A DNA stretch of 64,000 nt from positions 1 through 64,000 of the forward strand of contig DATJQV010000032.1 in NCBI GenBank assembly GCA_035505375.1, written 5' to 3'. The DNA comes from a bacterium. Its GTDB lineage: Bacteria; Hydrothermota; Tepidihabitantia; Tepidihabitantales; Tepidihabitantaceae. The position numbers and the translations under genes were made by a program. Shown piece by piece: positions 38,713-48,337 of the stretch. Each line of letters begins with the position of its first letter. Within the stretch, counting starts at the first letter, position 1. The notes under the pieces are model-generated. The model was given only the letters and a program-made list of their open reading frames with translations, did not search any database and had not been told where the DNA came from.

Positions 38713-40740
38713 CTAGCCGGTCGCGTCGAGTGGCGGACGGTCTGCGGTATTCCCTGCAAAGAAGCGGTCGATGTCGGAGAGCTTGGTCGTCACGCGGACG
38801 CCTTTGGGCAGGGACTTGAGGAACGAGCCGCTGTAGTTGGCGGCGAGGATTCTCTTGTCGAGGACGCAGACTACACCGCGGTCGGTCGCAGTGCGGATGA
38901 GCCGGCCGAATCCCTGCCGGAATCGCAGGACGGCCGTGGGGAGTTGGTACGCCGTGAAAGGGCTGATGCTTTCGGCCTTGAGCTTCTCAGCAATCGCGGT
39001 GAGGCGCGGGTCGTCTGGGACCTCGAACGGCAACCGGCAGATGATGAGGCAGGAGAGAGCTTCGCCGGGAACGTCGATGCCCTGCCAGAAGGACTGGGTG
39101 GCGAACAGCACCGAGTGAGTGTCGTCGCGGAAGTCATCGAGCAGTTTGGACGGTGAGGTGTCACCCTGCAGGAGGTAGTTGTAACCGGTCTGGGGCATGA
39201 GTCCGTAGACCGAGTTCATCGAGTCGTAGCTGGTGAAGAGCACGAGGGCGCGTCCCATGCTGGCTTTGATGATGGCGGTGATGACGTCGGCGGCGGCGCG
39301 GTTGAAGTCTGCGGCGCTGGTCGGCGGGGGGAGATGGTCGGATACGTAGAGCAGGCTCTGGCTCGTGTAGTCAAAAGGCGAGTCAAGTGAAGCAGTCTCG
39401 AAGTCGTCGAGGCCGAGCCGGTCGGAGAGAAAGCTGAAGCTTGAGGCAACGGTCAGGGTCGCTGAGGTGAGAATGGTGCTTGAGTAGTGGTCGTAGACCG
39501 CGGCGCGGAGCATGGGTGCGACGTCGAGCGGAGCGGAGAGTAGCGAAAGGCGGCCCTGCGGACTCCGTTCGGCCCAGTGGACCGCGCCGTCCGGCTCGGG
39601 CACGCGGAAGCCCTCCAGCGCCAGAGCGGACTGACTGAGGCGGCGCGCCACGCCGGTCATCTCGGCGCTGAGAGCTTCGTCGTCCAGTTCGGGCGCGACT
39701 TCTTCGATGGCTTTGGCCAGCCGGGCGATGGCCTCGGCTGAAGGGCCGGAGTCGAGCGGGTCGCGAAAGCGCGAGCGCTGAGCTTCGGGGGCGAAGAGTG
39801 GTTCGACCTTGCGGAAGAACTGGTCTATGTCCAGCCGGGCCGCCGATGCCTCGGTCTGGATCGAGCGCCGGGCGGTGGAGCGAGGGCCGAGTGCTTGAAC
39901 GAGTCCCGCGCCTTTGGACGAGGCAAGCCGGTCAAGCAGTGAGGTGAGGGCGTTCTCTGAAACCTGATTTCCGAAGTGCCTGACCGCCGCGTCTTCGATG
40001 CGGTGGGCCTCGTCGAGTATTATCGCGTCGGACTCGGGCAGGAGGTCGGCCTCGGCCGCGAGGTTGGCGAAGAGCAGCGAGTGGTTGACGATGAGAATGG
40101 ATGAGTGGTCCCACGAGTCGCGCGCCCGGTGGTAGAAGCAGCCTTTGCGGAACGGGCACCTCTCCCGGCGGCACATGGCCGAGTCGCGGCAGATACGCGA
40201 GCCAAGACCTGAAGGTAGAGCATGGGGGTAGTCGAGGATGATGCCGGAATCGCTCTTGTCGGCCCAGTTGAAGAGCCTGTATGCAGCTTTGGCCTCGGCG
40301 GTGGTGTCAAACAGGCCGCGGGCGATCTGGGTGTCGAGGCGGAACTTGCAGACGTAGTTCTCCTGACCGAAGGCCACCGCCGCGACTACCGCCGCGGCGG
40401 AGTGACGATTGTCGAGTGACGAATGACGAGTGACGGAATCGTGGGACAGCAGTTTGGACAGGAGCGGGACGTCCTGGGAGATGAGCTGGGTCTGGAGCAG
40501 CCGAGTGTACGTGGACACGGTAACTCGCTTGTGGTTCTCCTTTGCCCAGAGCGCGGCCGGGACAAGGTACGCAAGGCTCTTGCCGACTCCGGTTCCGGCC
40601 TCAATGGCAAGCCTGCCGTGGTCGCTGAGCGCACGTTCGACTCTCCTGGCCATGTCGAGTTGCTGGGGACGATGCTCGTACCCGGAGAGAATGCGGCTGA
40701 GCGGGCCGTCGGGCGCGAAGTAGGATTCGGACAAGTTCAT
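38713..40740 (-). CDS. dinG: DinG-family helicase
   Basis: An XPD-like superfamily 2 helicase with an iron-sulfur cluster that unwinds damaged or structured DNA. It has Walker A EAGTGVGKSLAYLVP, four cluster cysteines (VCKF and CRDSAMCRRERCPFRKGC), ILDEAHRIED, and the late motif QGFGRLIRTATDRGVVCVLD. I start at the ATG 40740 (NLSESYFAPDGPLSRIL). A longer frame from 40836 would add residues encoded by CGCAGATG repeats. An in-frame insert (DSVTRHSSLDNRHS, 40401-40440) is also encoded by a short repeat. Confidence 0.92.
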   Translation of the reverse strand: MNLSESYFAPDGPLSRILSGYEHRPQQLDMARRVERALSDHGRLAIEAGTGVGKSLAYLVPAALWAKENHKRVTVSTYTRLLQTQLISQDVPLLSKLLSHDSVTRHSSLDNRHSAAAVVAAVAFGQENYVCKFRLDTQIARGLFDTTAEAKAAYRLFNWADKSDSGIILDYPHALPSGLGSRICRDSAMCRRERCPFRKGCFYHRARDSWDHSSILIVNHSLLFANLAAEADLLPESDAIILDEAHRIEDAAVRHFGNQVSENALTSLLDRLASSKGAGLVQALGPRSTARRSIQTEASAARLDIDQFFRKVEPLFAPEAQRSRFRDPLDSGPSAEAIARLAKAIEEVAPELDDEALSAEMTGVARRLSQSALALEGFRVPEPDGAVHWAERSPQGRLSLLSAPLDVAPMLRAAVYDHYSSTILTSATLTVASSFSFLSDRLGLDDFETASLDSPFDYTSQSLLYVSDHLPPPTSAADFNRAAADVITAIIKASMGRALVLFTSYDSMNSVYGLMPQTGYNYLLQGDTSPSKLLDDFRDDTHSVLFATQSFWQGIDVPGEALSCLIICRLPFEVPDDPRLTAIAEKLKAESISPFTAYQLPTAVLRFRQGFGRLIRTATDRGVVCVLDKRILAANYSGSFLKSLPKGVRVTTKLSDIDRFFAGNTADRPPLDATG
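40401..40440. repeat. GTGACGA-type repeat inside dinG
   Basis: The words AGTGACGATTGTCG, AGTGACGAATGACG and AGTGACGGAATCG follow each other. They encode residues between the first helicase motifs and the iron-sulfur domain without breaking the frame. Confidence 0.65.
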
Positions 40741-40783
40741 CCGCAGATTACGTAGCGCGGCCTCGGAGGCCGCAACCAAACCA

Positions 40784-40983
40784 GGAGTAACCGCAGATGT
40801 CGCAGATGACGCAGATGGCTCGGAGGGGACATCCACAGATTACGCAGATTCATGACAAGGATGGAACGGACAGATCAACCGCTAAGGACATGAAGGATGA
40901 AGGCGGAGGGATGAAGGATGAACGCGGATGGTCCGGCTTTCCTGGTTCAGCCTTTCCTGTTTCATCCCTGTCTTGGTCAATTC
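40784..40983. repeat. Composite spacer repeats upstream of dinG
   Basis: Contains CGCAGATGTCGCAGATGACG and ACAGATTACGCAGATT words (same family as inside the gene at 3215). These are followed by GGATGAAGG words facing their complements (CCTTTCCTGTTTCATCC). No gene is seen here. Confidence 0.6.
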
Positions 40984-41361
40984 TCAGCTCGGTCTTTGCG
41001 TCTCGGGGCCGGGGAGGTCATACGAGCGGACGAAGGCTTCGTCGAAGTCGTATACGTCGTGGAAGTCCTCGACGTGGTCCTGCTCGGTCTTGGAGAGGAG
41101 ACCGGCATCGACCAGATTGAAGACGATGGCACCGAAGTCGTCGGTGGTCCTGACGCCCCAGGAGTTCAGAACTGCCTTGGCCATCGGGCCGTAGTAGGTG
41201 AGCGCAAGGTCCTTGATGCCGTCCAAGAGCTCGCGGCCGGTAACGTGGCGGCGTTGCTCGAGCTTTGAGCAGGTGTGGCCCAGGGCATCGTGCACGAACG
41301 CGTAGGCCTCGGGTTTGTACCGAGGGTCTTTGGCGATGATTACGTCGAGCGGGTTCTCCAT
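40984..41361 (-). CDS. Minf_1886 family protein
   Basis: 125 residues. The segments KDPRYKPEAYAFVHDALGHT, HVTGRELLDGIKDLAL, GVRTTDDFGAIVFNLVDAGL and DVYDFDEAF match the uncharacterised family known from Planctomycetes and Verrucomicrobia (TIGR04138, recalled from memory). No catalytic motif is known. The last residues come from the adjoining repeat region. Confidence 0.75.
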   Translation of the reverse strand: MENPLDVIIAKDPRYKPEAYAFVHDALGHTCSKLEQRRHVTGRELLDGIKDLALTYYGPMAKAVLNSWGVRTTDDFGAIVFNLVDAGLLSKTEQDHVEDFHDVYDFDEAFVRSYDLPGPETQRPS

Positions 41362-41490
41362 CTGCCGATTGTAGCGCGCGGAAGCACAAGCTCAAGCGCA
41401 AGCGGGGGGCAGCCATTAGTACGAGCTCAGATACTGACAGATTAGGAATTGGGAATTGGGATTTCCGGGAGTGAGGTGCCGATGGCTTCC

Positions 41491-41518
41491 TTGATTGTTC
41501 CCTCGCTCAGCCTATGAT
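41491..41518 (+). promoter_or_regulatory. ogt promoter (leaderless geometry)
   Basis: TTGATT (41491-41496), 16-bp spacer, TATGAT (41513-41518). The ATG at 41527 lies at the expected transcription start. Confidence 0.7.
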
Positions 41519-41526
41519 AACCGGCT

Positions 41527-42093
41527 ATGGACAGTATTAGAACACACACCACGGTGCGCCGCTCATGTCGGCTCGGGCCTCACTGGGTAGCAGTCGAGTG
41601 GCGCGGCGGTAAGCTGTCAGGCATCTTTCTTGGCGTCAGAGGGCCGCGCGACGACAGTAAGCTGGCGAAGGATCTTGAACGAGTGCTGGACGGCGGCAGC
41701 GTGCCTGACTACCTGCAGGCGGAAACAAGTGGGCTGCGCGGGTTCAGGCGCAAGGTGCTCGATCGCTGCGCCCGCATCCCTTCGGGGCAGGTAATGACCT
41801 ACGCCGAGCTGGCCGGTGCGGCGGGAAGTCCCAGGGGTGCGCGGGCAGCGGGACAGGTGATGGCAAACAACCCGTTCGCACTGCTCATACCCTGCCACCG
41901 AGTCGTGGGTTCGGACTACGCGCTGCACGGGTTCGGTGGCGGACTCGACATGAAAGAGTGGCTCCTGGCGCGGGAGGGCTGGCAGGTTGAGGGCATTGGG
42001 ACGGGCCGAAGACTCAAGTCAAGAGCCAAAGGCCAAGAGCCAAGAGCCAAAACCGTGAGCCGGAAGCGCGTGGCGGAGAAGCTGGGTGGCTGA
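41527..42093 (+). CDS. ogt: Methylated-DNA-protein cysteine methyltransferase
   Basis: Removes alkyl groups from O6-alkylguanine onto its own cysteine. The active site is LIPCHRVVG with Cys123, preceded by the DNA-binding RIPSGQVMTYAELA and the arginine-finger region GSPRGARAAGQVMANNP. The domain ends near residue 158. The last 30 residues (KSRAKGQEPRAKT and on) are encoded by AAGAGCC spacer repeats at 42011-42060. The next gene starts inside its 3' end (8-bp overlap). Confidence 0.93.
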   Translation: MDSIRTHTTVRRSCRLGPHWVAVEWRGGKLSGIFLGVRGPRDDSKLAKDLERVLDGGSVPDYLQAETSGLRGFRRKVLDRCARIPSGQVMTYAELAGAAGSPRGARAAGQVMANNPFALLIPCHRVVGSDYALHGFGGGLDMKEWLLAREGWQVEGIGTGRRLKSRAKGQEPRAKTVSRKRVAEKLGG

Positions 42094-42721
42094 GGCTATT
42101 GAACGGCTTGTGGTCGGGCCGCTGGCAACCAACTGCTACATTCTGAAGTCGGGCGATGAGCTGGCTGTGGTTGACCCGGGCGGGGATGCCGAGATGATAC
42201 TTGCCAAGACGAAGGAGCTTGGCGGGACCGTGAAGTACGTTATCGACACCCACGGGCACATCGACCACATCGCCGCCAACCGTGAGGTCATCGAGGCGAC
42301 CGGGGCCGAGCTGCTGATCCATGAAAGAGATGCGAAACTGCTCGCCCATCCGGACGGTAATCTCTCCAGCCTCATGGGGATGAGTTTCACCTCGCCTGCG
42401 CCGAGCCGGCTGCTCAAGGATGGCGACAGGGTTGTCGTCGGCGAGGACGAAATGACGGTCATGCACACACCCGGCCACACACCGGGCGGCTTATGCCTGT
42501 TGGCCGCTGGCTATGCCTTTACCGGCGACACGCTGTTCGTTGATTCGATCGGCAGGGTCGACTTTCCTGGAGGGTCGGAAGCGCAGATGCAAGCGTCACT
42601 CAACCGGCTCCAGACAGTACTCAGGAAAGATACCGAGTTATACCCCGGGCACGGGGAGCCGGGAAGCTTCGGACGGGCGTTGCTCGTCAACCCGTTCCTC
42701 GGCGGCCTGGTTGTCGGATAG
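42086..42721 (+). CDS. Glyoxalase-II-like metallo-beta-lactamase hydrolase
   Basis: 211 residues with the binuclear metal motifs THGHIDHIAA, HTPGHTPGGLCL, FTGDTLF and PGHGEPG. It matches the short GloB-like family that hydrolyses thioesters such as hydroxyacylglutathione; the natural substrate is unknown. GTG start overlapping ogt. Confidence 0.9.
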   Translation: MAEAIERLVVGPLATNCYILKSGDELAVVDPGGDAEMILAKTKELGGTVKYVIDTHGHIDHIAANREVIEATGAELLIHERDAKLLAHPDGNLSSLMGMSFTSPAPSRLLKDGDRVVVGEDEMTVMHTPGHTPGGLCLLAAGYAFTGDTLFVDSIGRVDFPGGSEAQMQASLNRLQTVLRKDTELYPGHGEPGSFGRALLVNPFLGGLVVG

Positions 42722-42734
42722 AAGGGAAGACGAC

Positions 42735-42920
42735 TTGACTCAGGATGTAGGGGGCCGCCGGATTCGCGACTTGGTGGCTGACAGCCGGAAGAAGGAATCA
42801 ACCGGCGTCGTCTGGGATGGCCGGGACGCAGCGGGCAGGGACGTGCCGGCAGGAGTGTATCTAGCGCTCGTCTCGACCGGCGGTCGCACCGACGAGACGA
42901 TGGTGGTGAAGCTCAAGTGA
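42735..42920 (+). pseudogene. Orphan C-terminal sorting (FlgD-like) domain fragment
   Basis: The frame from 42735 encodes GRRIRDLVADSRKKES, then WDGRDAAGRDVPAGVYLALV and a closing TMVVKLK, the last 55 residues of a FlgD/type IX-type C-terminal domain. No signal peptide or body precedes it, so it is a leftover of a secreted-protein gene, perhaps a donor cassette. Confidence 0.7.
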
Positions 42921-42924
42921 GAGC

Positions 42925-43007
42925 AGGTTAAGGTCAAGGCTAAGGCCAAGGTGAAGAAGGGCGGGAATGCCGGTTCTTGACCTCAACCTTAACCTCAGCC
43001 TTTACCT
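42925..43007. terminator. AAGGTC-repeat hairpin
   Basis: 34-nt arms (42925-42958 and 42974-43007) match at 25 positions around a 15-nt loop. Same family as 9917-9976. It probably ends the ogt transcript before ino1. Confidence 0.6.
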
Positions 43008-43012
43008 ACGTC

Positions 43013-43041
43013 TTGACTTCTCAAGGTAAAACGTCTATCTT
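43013..43041 (+). promoter_or_regulatory. ino1 promoter
   Basis: TTGACT (43013-43018), 17-bp spacer, TATCTT (43036-43041). An AAGGAGG site follows, before the ATG at 43077. Confidence 0.6.
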
Positions 43042-43076
43042 CCTAGGCCGCTTCAGAGCACTTTTAAGGAGGACAT

Positions 43077-44162
43077 ATGCCTAAGTTAAGAGTCGGAATT
43101 ATCGGTATCGGCAATTGCTGCAGCAGCCTTGTCCAGGGCGTGCACTACTATCGGAACGCGAAGCCCGGTGACTCAGTGCCGGGTATCATGCACGTGAACC
43201 TTGGCGGGTACAACATCAATGATATCGAGTTCACGGTCGCCATCGACATCGACAAGAACAAGGTCGGCAAGGATTTGTCGCAGGCGATATTCACCAAGCC
43301 GAACAACACTTTCAAGTTCACGGACGTGCCGAAGAGCGGCGTGAAAGTCCTGCGGGGCATGACCCACGACGGGCTCGGGCTTTACCTGTCGCAGATTATC
43401 GAGAAGGCGCCCGGGCCGACCGCGGACATCGTACGGGCGCTCAAGGAGACGAAGACCGACGTCGTCGTCAACTTCCTGCCGGTCGGAAGCGAGGAGGCGA
43501 CTAAGTGGTACGTCGAGCAGATAATCAAGGCCGGGTGTGCATTCGTAAACGGCATACCCGTGTTCATTGCGTCGCAGAAGTACTGGAACAAGCGATTCAA
43601 GGCCGCGGGCCTGCCGGTGCTCGGCGATGACATCAAGTCGCAGGTCGGCGCGACTATCACCCATCGGATGCTGGTGTCACTCTTCAATGACCGCGGGGTG
43701 AAGCTGCTCAAGACGATGCAGCTTAACGTCGGCGGAAACACCGACTTCATGAACATGTTGGAGCGCGAGCGGCTGAAGTCCAAGAAGATTTCCAAGACCG
43801 GCGCGGTCACGTCGCTGCTGAAGTACGACATCGGCGCCGACAACATCCATGTCGGGCCGTCGGACTACGTGCCCTGGCTGCTTGACCGGAAGTGGTGCTA
43901 CCTGCGGATGGAGGGCCAGACCTTTGGTGACGTGCCGCTGAACATCGAGTTGAAGATGGAGGTCTGGGACTCGCCCAACTCGGCCGGCGTGATGATCGAC
44001 GCGATTCGATGCGCCAAGCTGGCACTCGACAACGGACTGTCCGGCAGCATCATCGATCCGTCATCGTATTTCTTCAAGACGCCGCCGGTCCAGTACCCGG
44101 ACGACGAATGCCGGAACAAGACCGAGGCGTACATCAAGAAGTACGGCCCGAAGAGGAAGTGA
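43077..44162 (+). CDS. ino1: Inositol-3-phosphate synthase
   Basis: Converts glucose-6-phosphate to inositol-3-phosphate with NAD, the first step to inositol lipids or inositol solutes. It has the Rossmann loop [15 protein letters not shown], the active-site region [41 protein letters not shown] and the metal/substrate-side KSKKISKT. Length 361 is that of the short actinobacterial/archaeal form. Confidence 0.93.
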   Translation: MPKLRVGIIGIGNCCSSLVQGVHYYRNAKPGDSVPGIMHVNLGGYNINDIEFTVAIDIDKNKVGKDLSQAIFTKPNNTFKFTDVPKSGVKVLRGMTHDGLGLYLSQIIEKAPGPTADIVRALKETKTDVVVNFLPVGSEEATKWYVEQIIKAGCAFVNGIPVFIASQKYWNKRFKAAGLPVLGDDIKSQVGATITHRMLVSLFNDRGVKLLKTMQLNVGGNTDFMNMLERERLKSKKISKTGAVTSLLKYDIGADNIHVGPSDYVPWLLDRKWCYLRMEGQTFGDVPLNIELKMEVWDSPNSAGVMIDAIRCAKLALDNGLSGSIIDPSSYFFKTPPVQYPDDECRNKTEAYIKKYGPKRK

Positions 44163-44216
44163 CCAGTTGCCAGTTCCTGATTCCCGGTTCCGGATTAGCA
44201 ATTAGGAATTCCCGCA
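44163..44216. repeat. GGTTCC/AATTAGG spacer repeats
   Basis: One-armed AATT-family words between ino1 and tmk; no promoter recognised. Confidence 0.5.
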
Positions 44217-44858
44217 TTGGCCGTTCGTGGTGCCCTGATAACCTTCGAAGGCGTCGAGGGTTCGGGCAAGTCCACTCAAGCCGAGAGGCTCGCGAAGCGG
44301 CTGTCGGAGCTTGCCGTTCCGTGCTTTGCGTCGCGCGAGCCCGGCGGGACGGATATCGGCGAATCCATCCGCAACATCCTGCTCGACCCGAAGAACAAGG
44401 ACATGCATGGTCTGACCGAGTTGTTCCTATATCTTGCGAGCCGGAATCAGTTGGTGCGAGACAGGGTTCTGCCCGCGCTTAAGGAAGGCAGAACCGTGAT
44501 TCTCGACCGGTTCGGGGATTCTTCGATAGCCTATCAGGGCTTCGGTCGCGGACTGGGTGAGAAGCTGGTCGCGCGACTGAACAAACTGGCAACTGCCGAC
44601 CTCAGACCTGATCTCTCGCTGCTGGTCGACGTGCCGGTAGATGTCGGGCAGCGCAGGAAGGCGTCCGGTGTCCTTGACAGACTGGAGCAGGAGCGGGTAG
44701 AATTTCATGAACGGGTACGCCAGGGCTACCTGCGGGTTGCCAGGCGTGCGCCCGGACGGTTCAAGGTCGTCGACGGAACCTTGACAGCCGGCGAGCTTGA
44801 GCCGTTGATTTTCCAACACGTCGAGGAATTACTGAAGCGAAAGGGTATCCTGAAATAA
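44217..44858 (+). CDS. tmk: Thymidylate kinase
   Basis: Phosphorylates dTMP to dTDP. The P-loop is FEGVEGSGKSTQ, then SREPGGTDIGESIR, the DR motif LDRFGDSSIAYQG, and a lid-like region around VDVGQRRKASGVLDRLE. 213 residues. TTG start without a clear Shine-Dalgarno site. The next gene starts at its stop. Confidence 0.95.
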   Translation: MAVRGALITFEGVEGSGKSTQAERLAKRLSELAVPCFASREPGGTDIGESIRNILLDPKNKDMHGLTELFLYLASRNQLVRDRVLPALKEGRTVILDRFGDSSIAYQGFGRGLGEKLVARLNKLATADLRPDLSLLVDVPVDVGQRRKASGVLDRLEQERVEFHERVRQGYLRVARRAPGRFKVVDGTLTAGELEPLIFQHVEELLKRKGILK

Positions 44859-46396
44859 TGAAGCGACGAGTAGCGCTGGTCGCGACTCTGGTGGTGCTGT
44901 GTCTGTGCCTGGGCGGATTGTTCGGCAAGCTCTGGGCACAAAAGACAGGAGGCCTGCTCGAGAGTCTGCAGACCTTCTCCCGGGTAGTCGACATAGTTAT
45001 GTCAGACTATGTCGAGAGGATCGACCCGGACAAGATGATACGAGCGGGTATTCGCGGGATGCTCAGTTCGCTGGACCCGCACACCGAGTTCCTCGACGAG
45101 CGTGATTTCAAGGAACTGCAGGTAATGACCGAAGGGCAGTTCGGCGGGATCGGCATTCAGATCGGGATAGTGGACGGGCAGTTGACCGTCATCTCTCCCA
45201 TTGACGGGACGCCGGCGGAAAGGGCCGGTATCAGAGGCGGGGACCGGATCGCCCAGATTGAAGGCAAGTCAACCGAGGACTTCACGACCGACGATGCCAT
45301 CAAGATTCTGCGCGGGGCTCCGGGCAGCAAGATCAAGCTGGGAATCGCTCGCCCCGGGGTGAGAGATCTGATTCCGTTCGAGCTCACTCGAGCGATCATC
45401 AACATCAAAGCCGTACCGTATGCGGCGATGCTCGGGGATGGCATCGGATACGTGCGGCTGGCGGATTTCTCAAAGACGGCCACGGAGGAGTTGAGCCGAG
45501 CCATCGACTCGCTGTTCGGGGTCGGGGCGAAGAAGTTGATATTCGACCTGCGGTCAAACGGAGGCGGCCTGCTCGCCGAAGGGCGGGACGTGTCGGATCT
45601 GTTCCTGCCGCCGGGCGACGTCATCGTGCGGACCAAGGGTCGCATTCCGGACAGCAACCACGATCTTGACGCTGAGACCCGGGACGCGCACGGTGACGAC
45701 TACCCGTTGGTCGTGCTGGTTGACCGCGCCAGCGCATCGGCCGCTGAGATTGTCTCGGGCGCTCTTCAGGACTGGGAGCGGGCGCTGCTGGTCGGCGATA
45801 CGACATATGGCAAAGGTTCGGTCCAGACGGTTCATCCGCTTGGCCCGGACATCGCCGTCAAAGTAACTACGGCGTTCTGGTACACGCCGAGCGGGCGCTG
45901 CATCAACCGCCGGTACGACAAGGAGAGTTCGGTGATTCCGGACTCGACACAGGACACCACAAGGACTTATCACACGCTTGGCAAGCTGCACCGAAAAGTG
46001 TACGGTGGCGGCGGGATTGCTCCGGACGTTTACGTGGCTTACGCGAAGCTCAGTTCGCTTACGGCCCGCATGACCCGCGACGCTTTCTTCGACTTCGCGG
46101 TTGAATACTCCAACTCACATCCCGGACTGACTGGTGATTTTCGCGCGGACCAGGCCGTGCTTGACCAGTTCCGCGAGTATCTGAAGACGGCCAAGAAGCT
46201 CGATTTCACGCAAGCCGAGTTCGATTCATCCCGGAGCATCTTCGTGCGTGAAATCGAACGAGAGGTCGCGACCAGGCTGCTCGGGACGCGGGGCGACTAC
46301 CAGGCACGGATGCGCTACGACGAGCAGGTGTTGAAAGCCATCGAATTGCTCAAGCCTGTCCATACTTCGGACGAGTTGCTGAAGGGGCTCAAGTAG
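44858..46396 (+). CDS. S41 C-terminal processing protease
   Basis: 512 residues. An N-terminal membrane anchor is followed by a PDZ domain (about 95-170, GGIGIQIGIVDGQLTVI and GIRGGDRIAQIEG). The S41 core has FDLRSNGGGLL, the catalytic serine in DRASASAAEIVSGAL and lysine in TTYGKGSVQTV. A C-terminal helical part follows. CtpA-type enzymes trim periplasmic proteins. It overlaps the tmk stop by one base. Confidence 0.93.
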   Translation: MKRRVALVATLVVLCLCLGGLFGKLWAQKTGGLLESLQTFSRVVDIVMSDYVERIDPDKMIRAGIRGMLSSLDPHTEFLDERDFKELQVMTEGQFGGIGIQIGIVDGQLTVISPIDGTPAERAGIRGGDRIAQIEGKSTEDFTTDDAIKILRGAPGSKIKLGIARPGVRDLIPFELTRAIINIKAVPYAAMLGDGIGYVRLADFSKTATEELSRAIDSLFGVGAKKLIFDLRSNGGGLLAEGRDVSDLFLPPGDVIVRTKGRIPDSNHDLDAETRDAHGDDYPLVVLVDRASASAAEIVSGALQDWERALLVGDTTYGKGSVQTVHPLGPDIAVKVTTAFWYTPSGRCINRRYDKESSVIPDSTQDTTRTYHTLGKLHRKVYGGGGIAPDVYVAYAKLSSLTARMTRDAFFDFAVEYSNSHPGLTGDFRADQAVLDQFREYLKTAKKLDFTQAEFDSSRSIFVREIEREVATRLLGTRGDYQARMRYDEQVLKAIELLKPVHTSDELLKGLK

Positions 46397-46429
46397 CACC
46401 GCCCGAGTACCGACCGAAGTCTTGACATC

Positions 46430-47266
46430 GTGCCTGAACTTCCTGAAGTAGAGACGATTCGGCTCAGGTTGCAGCCGCTCCTTGTCGGACGGCGTATCGT
46501 GCGAGTGCGGGTACTCCGCGACGACATCGTCGGATTCCCCGGTGTCAGAGCCTTCGAGCGCGGCGCTGCGGGCCGCGAGATCGCGGATATCGGGCGACGT
46601 GGAAAGTACCTGATTTTGCGGCTTGACCTGGGCAGGGAGATCGTTGTTCACCTGCGGCTCAGCGGGCATCTCGAGGTGGTCGACCATCAGCGAAAGGTCG
46701 AGTACGAACGGGTAAGGCTGGAGTTGGACAACGGCACTGCGCTTTCCTTTGCCGAACCGCGAGCGCTTGGACGAGTCTATCTGGTTCAGCAAGGCAGATA
46801 CCCGGCCGAACTGGCCGGAATGTCGAAGATGGGACCGGAGCCGATTCACGCTGGTTTCGATGCCAACTACCTGCGTGGACGGTTGCGCGGCCGGACAGCG
46901 CCGGTCAAGAATCTTCTGCTCGACCAGCGTATCGCCTGCGGCGTCGGCAACATATACTCGGACGAGGCGTTGTTCCGTGCGGGAATAAGGCCGTTGCGGA
47001 AGGCCGGCCGGCTGAGAGATGCCGAGGTTGCCCGGCTTGCTCGGGCGTTGACGGACGTGTTGAGAGACGGTATCCGGTGGTGCGGCACGACCTTGCGCGA
47101 CGGTCGGTATCGTCTGCCCGAGGGCGAAAACGGTTCGTTTCAAGAGCGACTGGCCGTATTCGGGAGAGAGGGTGAACGATGCCGACGTCGCGGATGCCGT
47201 GGTTTGATCCGGCGTCAGAGGATCGGCGGCAGGAGTACCCACTTCTGTCCGGTCTGCCAGAAGTAG
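46430..47266 (+). CDS. mutM: Formamidopyrimidine-DNA glycosylase
   Basis: Removes 8-oxoguanine and formamidopyrimidines. GTG start gives M-PELPEVETIRLRL with the catalytic Pro2 and Glu3. GRRGKYLIL carries the conserved lysine, then GVGNIYSDEALFRAGIRP and a C-terminal zinc finger (C-x4-C, later HFCPVC). 278 residues. Confidence 0.95.
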   Translation: MPELPEVETIRLRLQPLLVGRRIVRVRVLRDDIVGFPGVRAFERGAAGREIADIGRRGKYLILRLDLGREIVVHLRLSGHLEVVDHQRKVEYERVRLELDNGTALSFAEPRALGRVYLVQQGRYPAELAGMSKMGPEPIHAGFDANYLRGRLRGRTAPVKNLLLDQRIACGVGNIYSDEALFRAGIRPLRKAGRLRDAEVARLARALTDVLRDGIRWCGTTLRDGRYRLPEGENGSFQERLAVFGREGERCRRRGCRGLIRRQRIGGRSTHFCPVCQK

Positions 47267-47309
47267 CGATGCGTGACGGAAGCGCCGAGGTTCATGGCTT
47301 GAGGGCCGT

Positions 47310-48257
47310 GTGAACGACAGCCCGCTCGAGATCATCTGCCACGCCGGCGCCGGCACAATTGATGACAAGCCGGCCTACGCCGCGGGCCTTACCGAGGCAA
47401 TTGACGAGGGCTACCGTCTTCTGCGTCAGAGCGCCAGTGCGGTTGAGGCGGCAGTTTTCGCAGTGAGGATCATGGAGGACAATCCGCTGTTCAACGCCGG
47501 GACCGGGTCGGACCTGACGATTGACGGTCTGATTGAGATGGATGCGTCGGTGATGACACAGAGAGGCACGTTTGGGGGCGTAGCCGGCATCTACGGCGTA
47601 AAGAACCCGATCCTGGTCGCTGAAAAGGTCATGACTGAGACCGACCATCTGCTTCTCAGTGGTGCCGGCGCTACTGCGTTCGCGCGCAGGGAAGGATTTG
47701 AGGAATACGATGCCTTAACCGAGCGCGCGCAGATGCGGCTACGGCGAGTGCTCGATCAGGGCTCGAGGTACTTTCTCAAGCAGAATCAGCAGCGTTTTCC
47801 CGACGGCCTGCCGCCGACCGGCGAGGCAGACTCACCATCACGTAGCAAGATGGGCACCGTCGGAGCAGTGGCGAAAGACAAGCATGGCAGCCTCGCGGTC
47901 GCGACGTCTTCGGGCGGGATTGTCGGACGGATGCACGGCCGGGTGGGTGACGCCGCGATTCTGGGGGCGGGTACCTTCGCCGGTCCCAGCGGCGCGGTTT
48001 CCTGCACGGGTCACGGAGAGGAGATCATGCGGCACTCGCTCGCCCGCGACATCGTCGAACGGATGAGGACAATGCCGGCGTCAACCGCCATGGTGCTGGT
48101 AGTAGCCGAGGCCAGGCAGAAGAAGATTGCTTTCGGTGCAGTAGGCATCGATGCGAGGGGCGGCATGTGCTACGGTCATACGACTCCACATATGGCCTAT
48201 GGTTACAAGGTGGCTGAGAGGCGATTTCTGTTCACGGAAGAGAAACAGAAGGCATGA
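47310..48257 (+). CDS. Isoaspartyl peptidase/L-asparaginase
   Basis: A plant-type N-terminal-nucleophile hydrolase that splits itself before a threonine. The nucleophile is the Thr in KMGTVGAVA, with HAGAG at the start, NPLFNAGTGS, and GRVGDAAILGAGTFA and TGHGEEIMR downstream. It degrades asparagine or isoaspartyl dipeptides. GTG start. Confidence 0.93.
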   Translation: MNDSPLEIICHAGAGTIDDKPAYAAGLTEAIDEGYRLLRQSASAVEAAVFAVRIMEDNPLFNAGTGSDLTIDGLIEMDASVMTQRGTFGGVAGIYGVKNPILVAEKVMTETDHLLLSGAGATAFARREGFEEYDALTERAQMRLRRVLDQGSRYFLKQNQQRFPDGLPPTGEADSPSRSKMGTVGAVAKDKHGSLAVATSSGGIVGRMHGRVGDAAILGAGTFAGPSGAVSCTGHGEEIMRHSLARDIVERMRTMPASTAMVLVVAEARQKKIAFGAVGIDARGGMCYGHTTPHMAYGYKVAERRFLFTEEKQKA

Positions 48258-48337
48258 AGATCGGGCGCCTTGTATGTCGAGTTCAGAGTTGCGGGCCAGT
48301 TCGCAGCAATAGCTGATTCTCTGTGTCTAAGTGTTTG

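Noticed and set aside
40741-40836. Longer dinG start at 40836
   Set aside because: The added residues are encoded by CGCAGATG repeats; the ATG at 40740 gives the conserved N-terminus.
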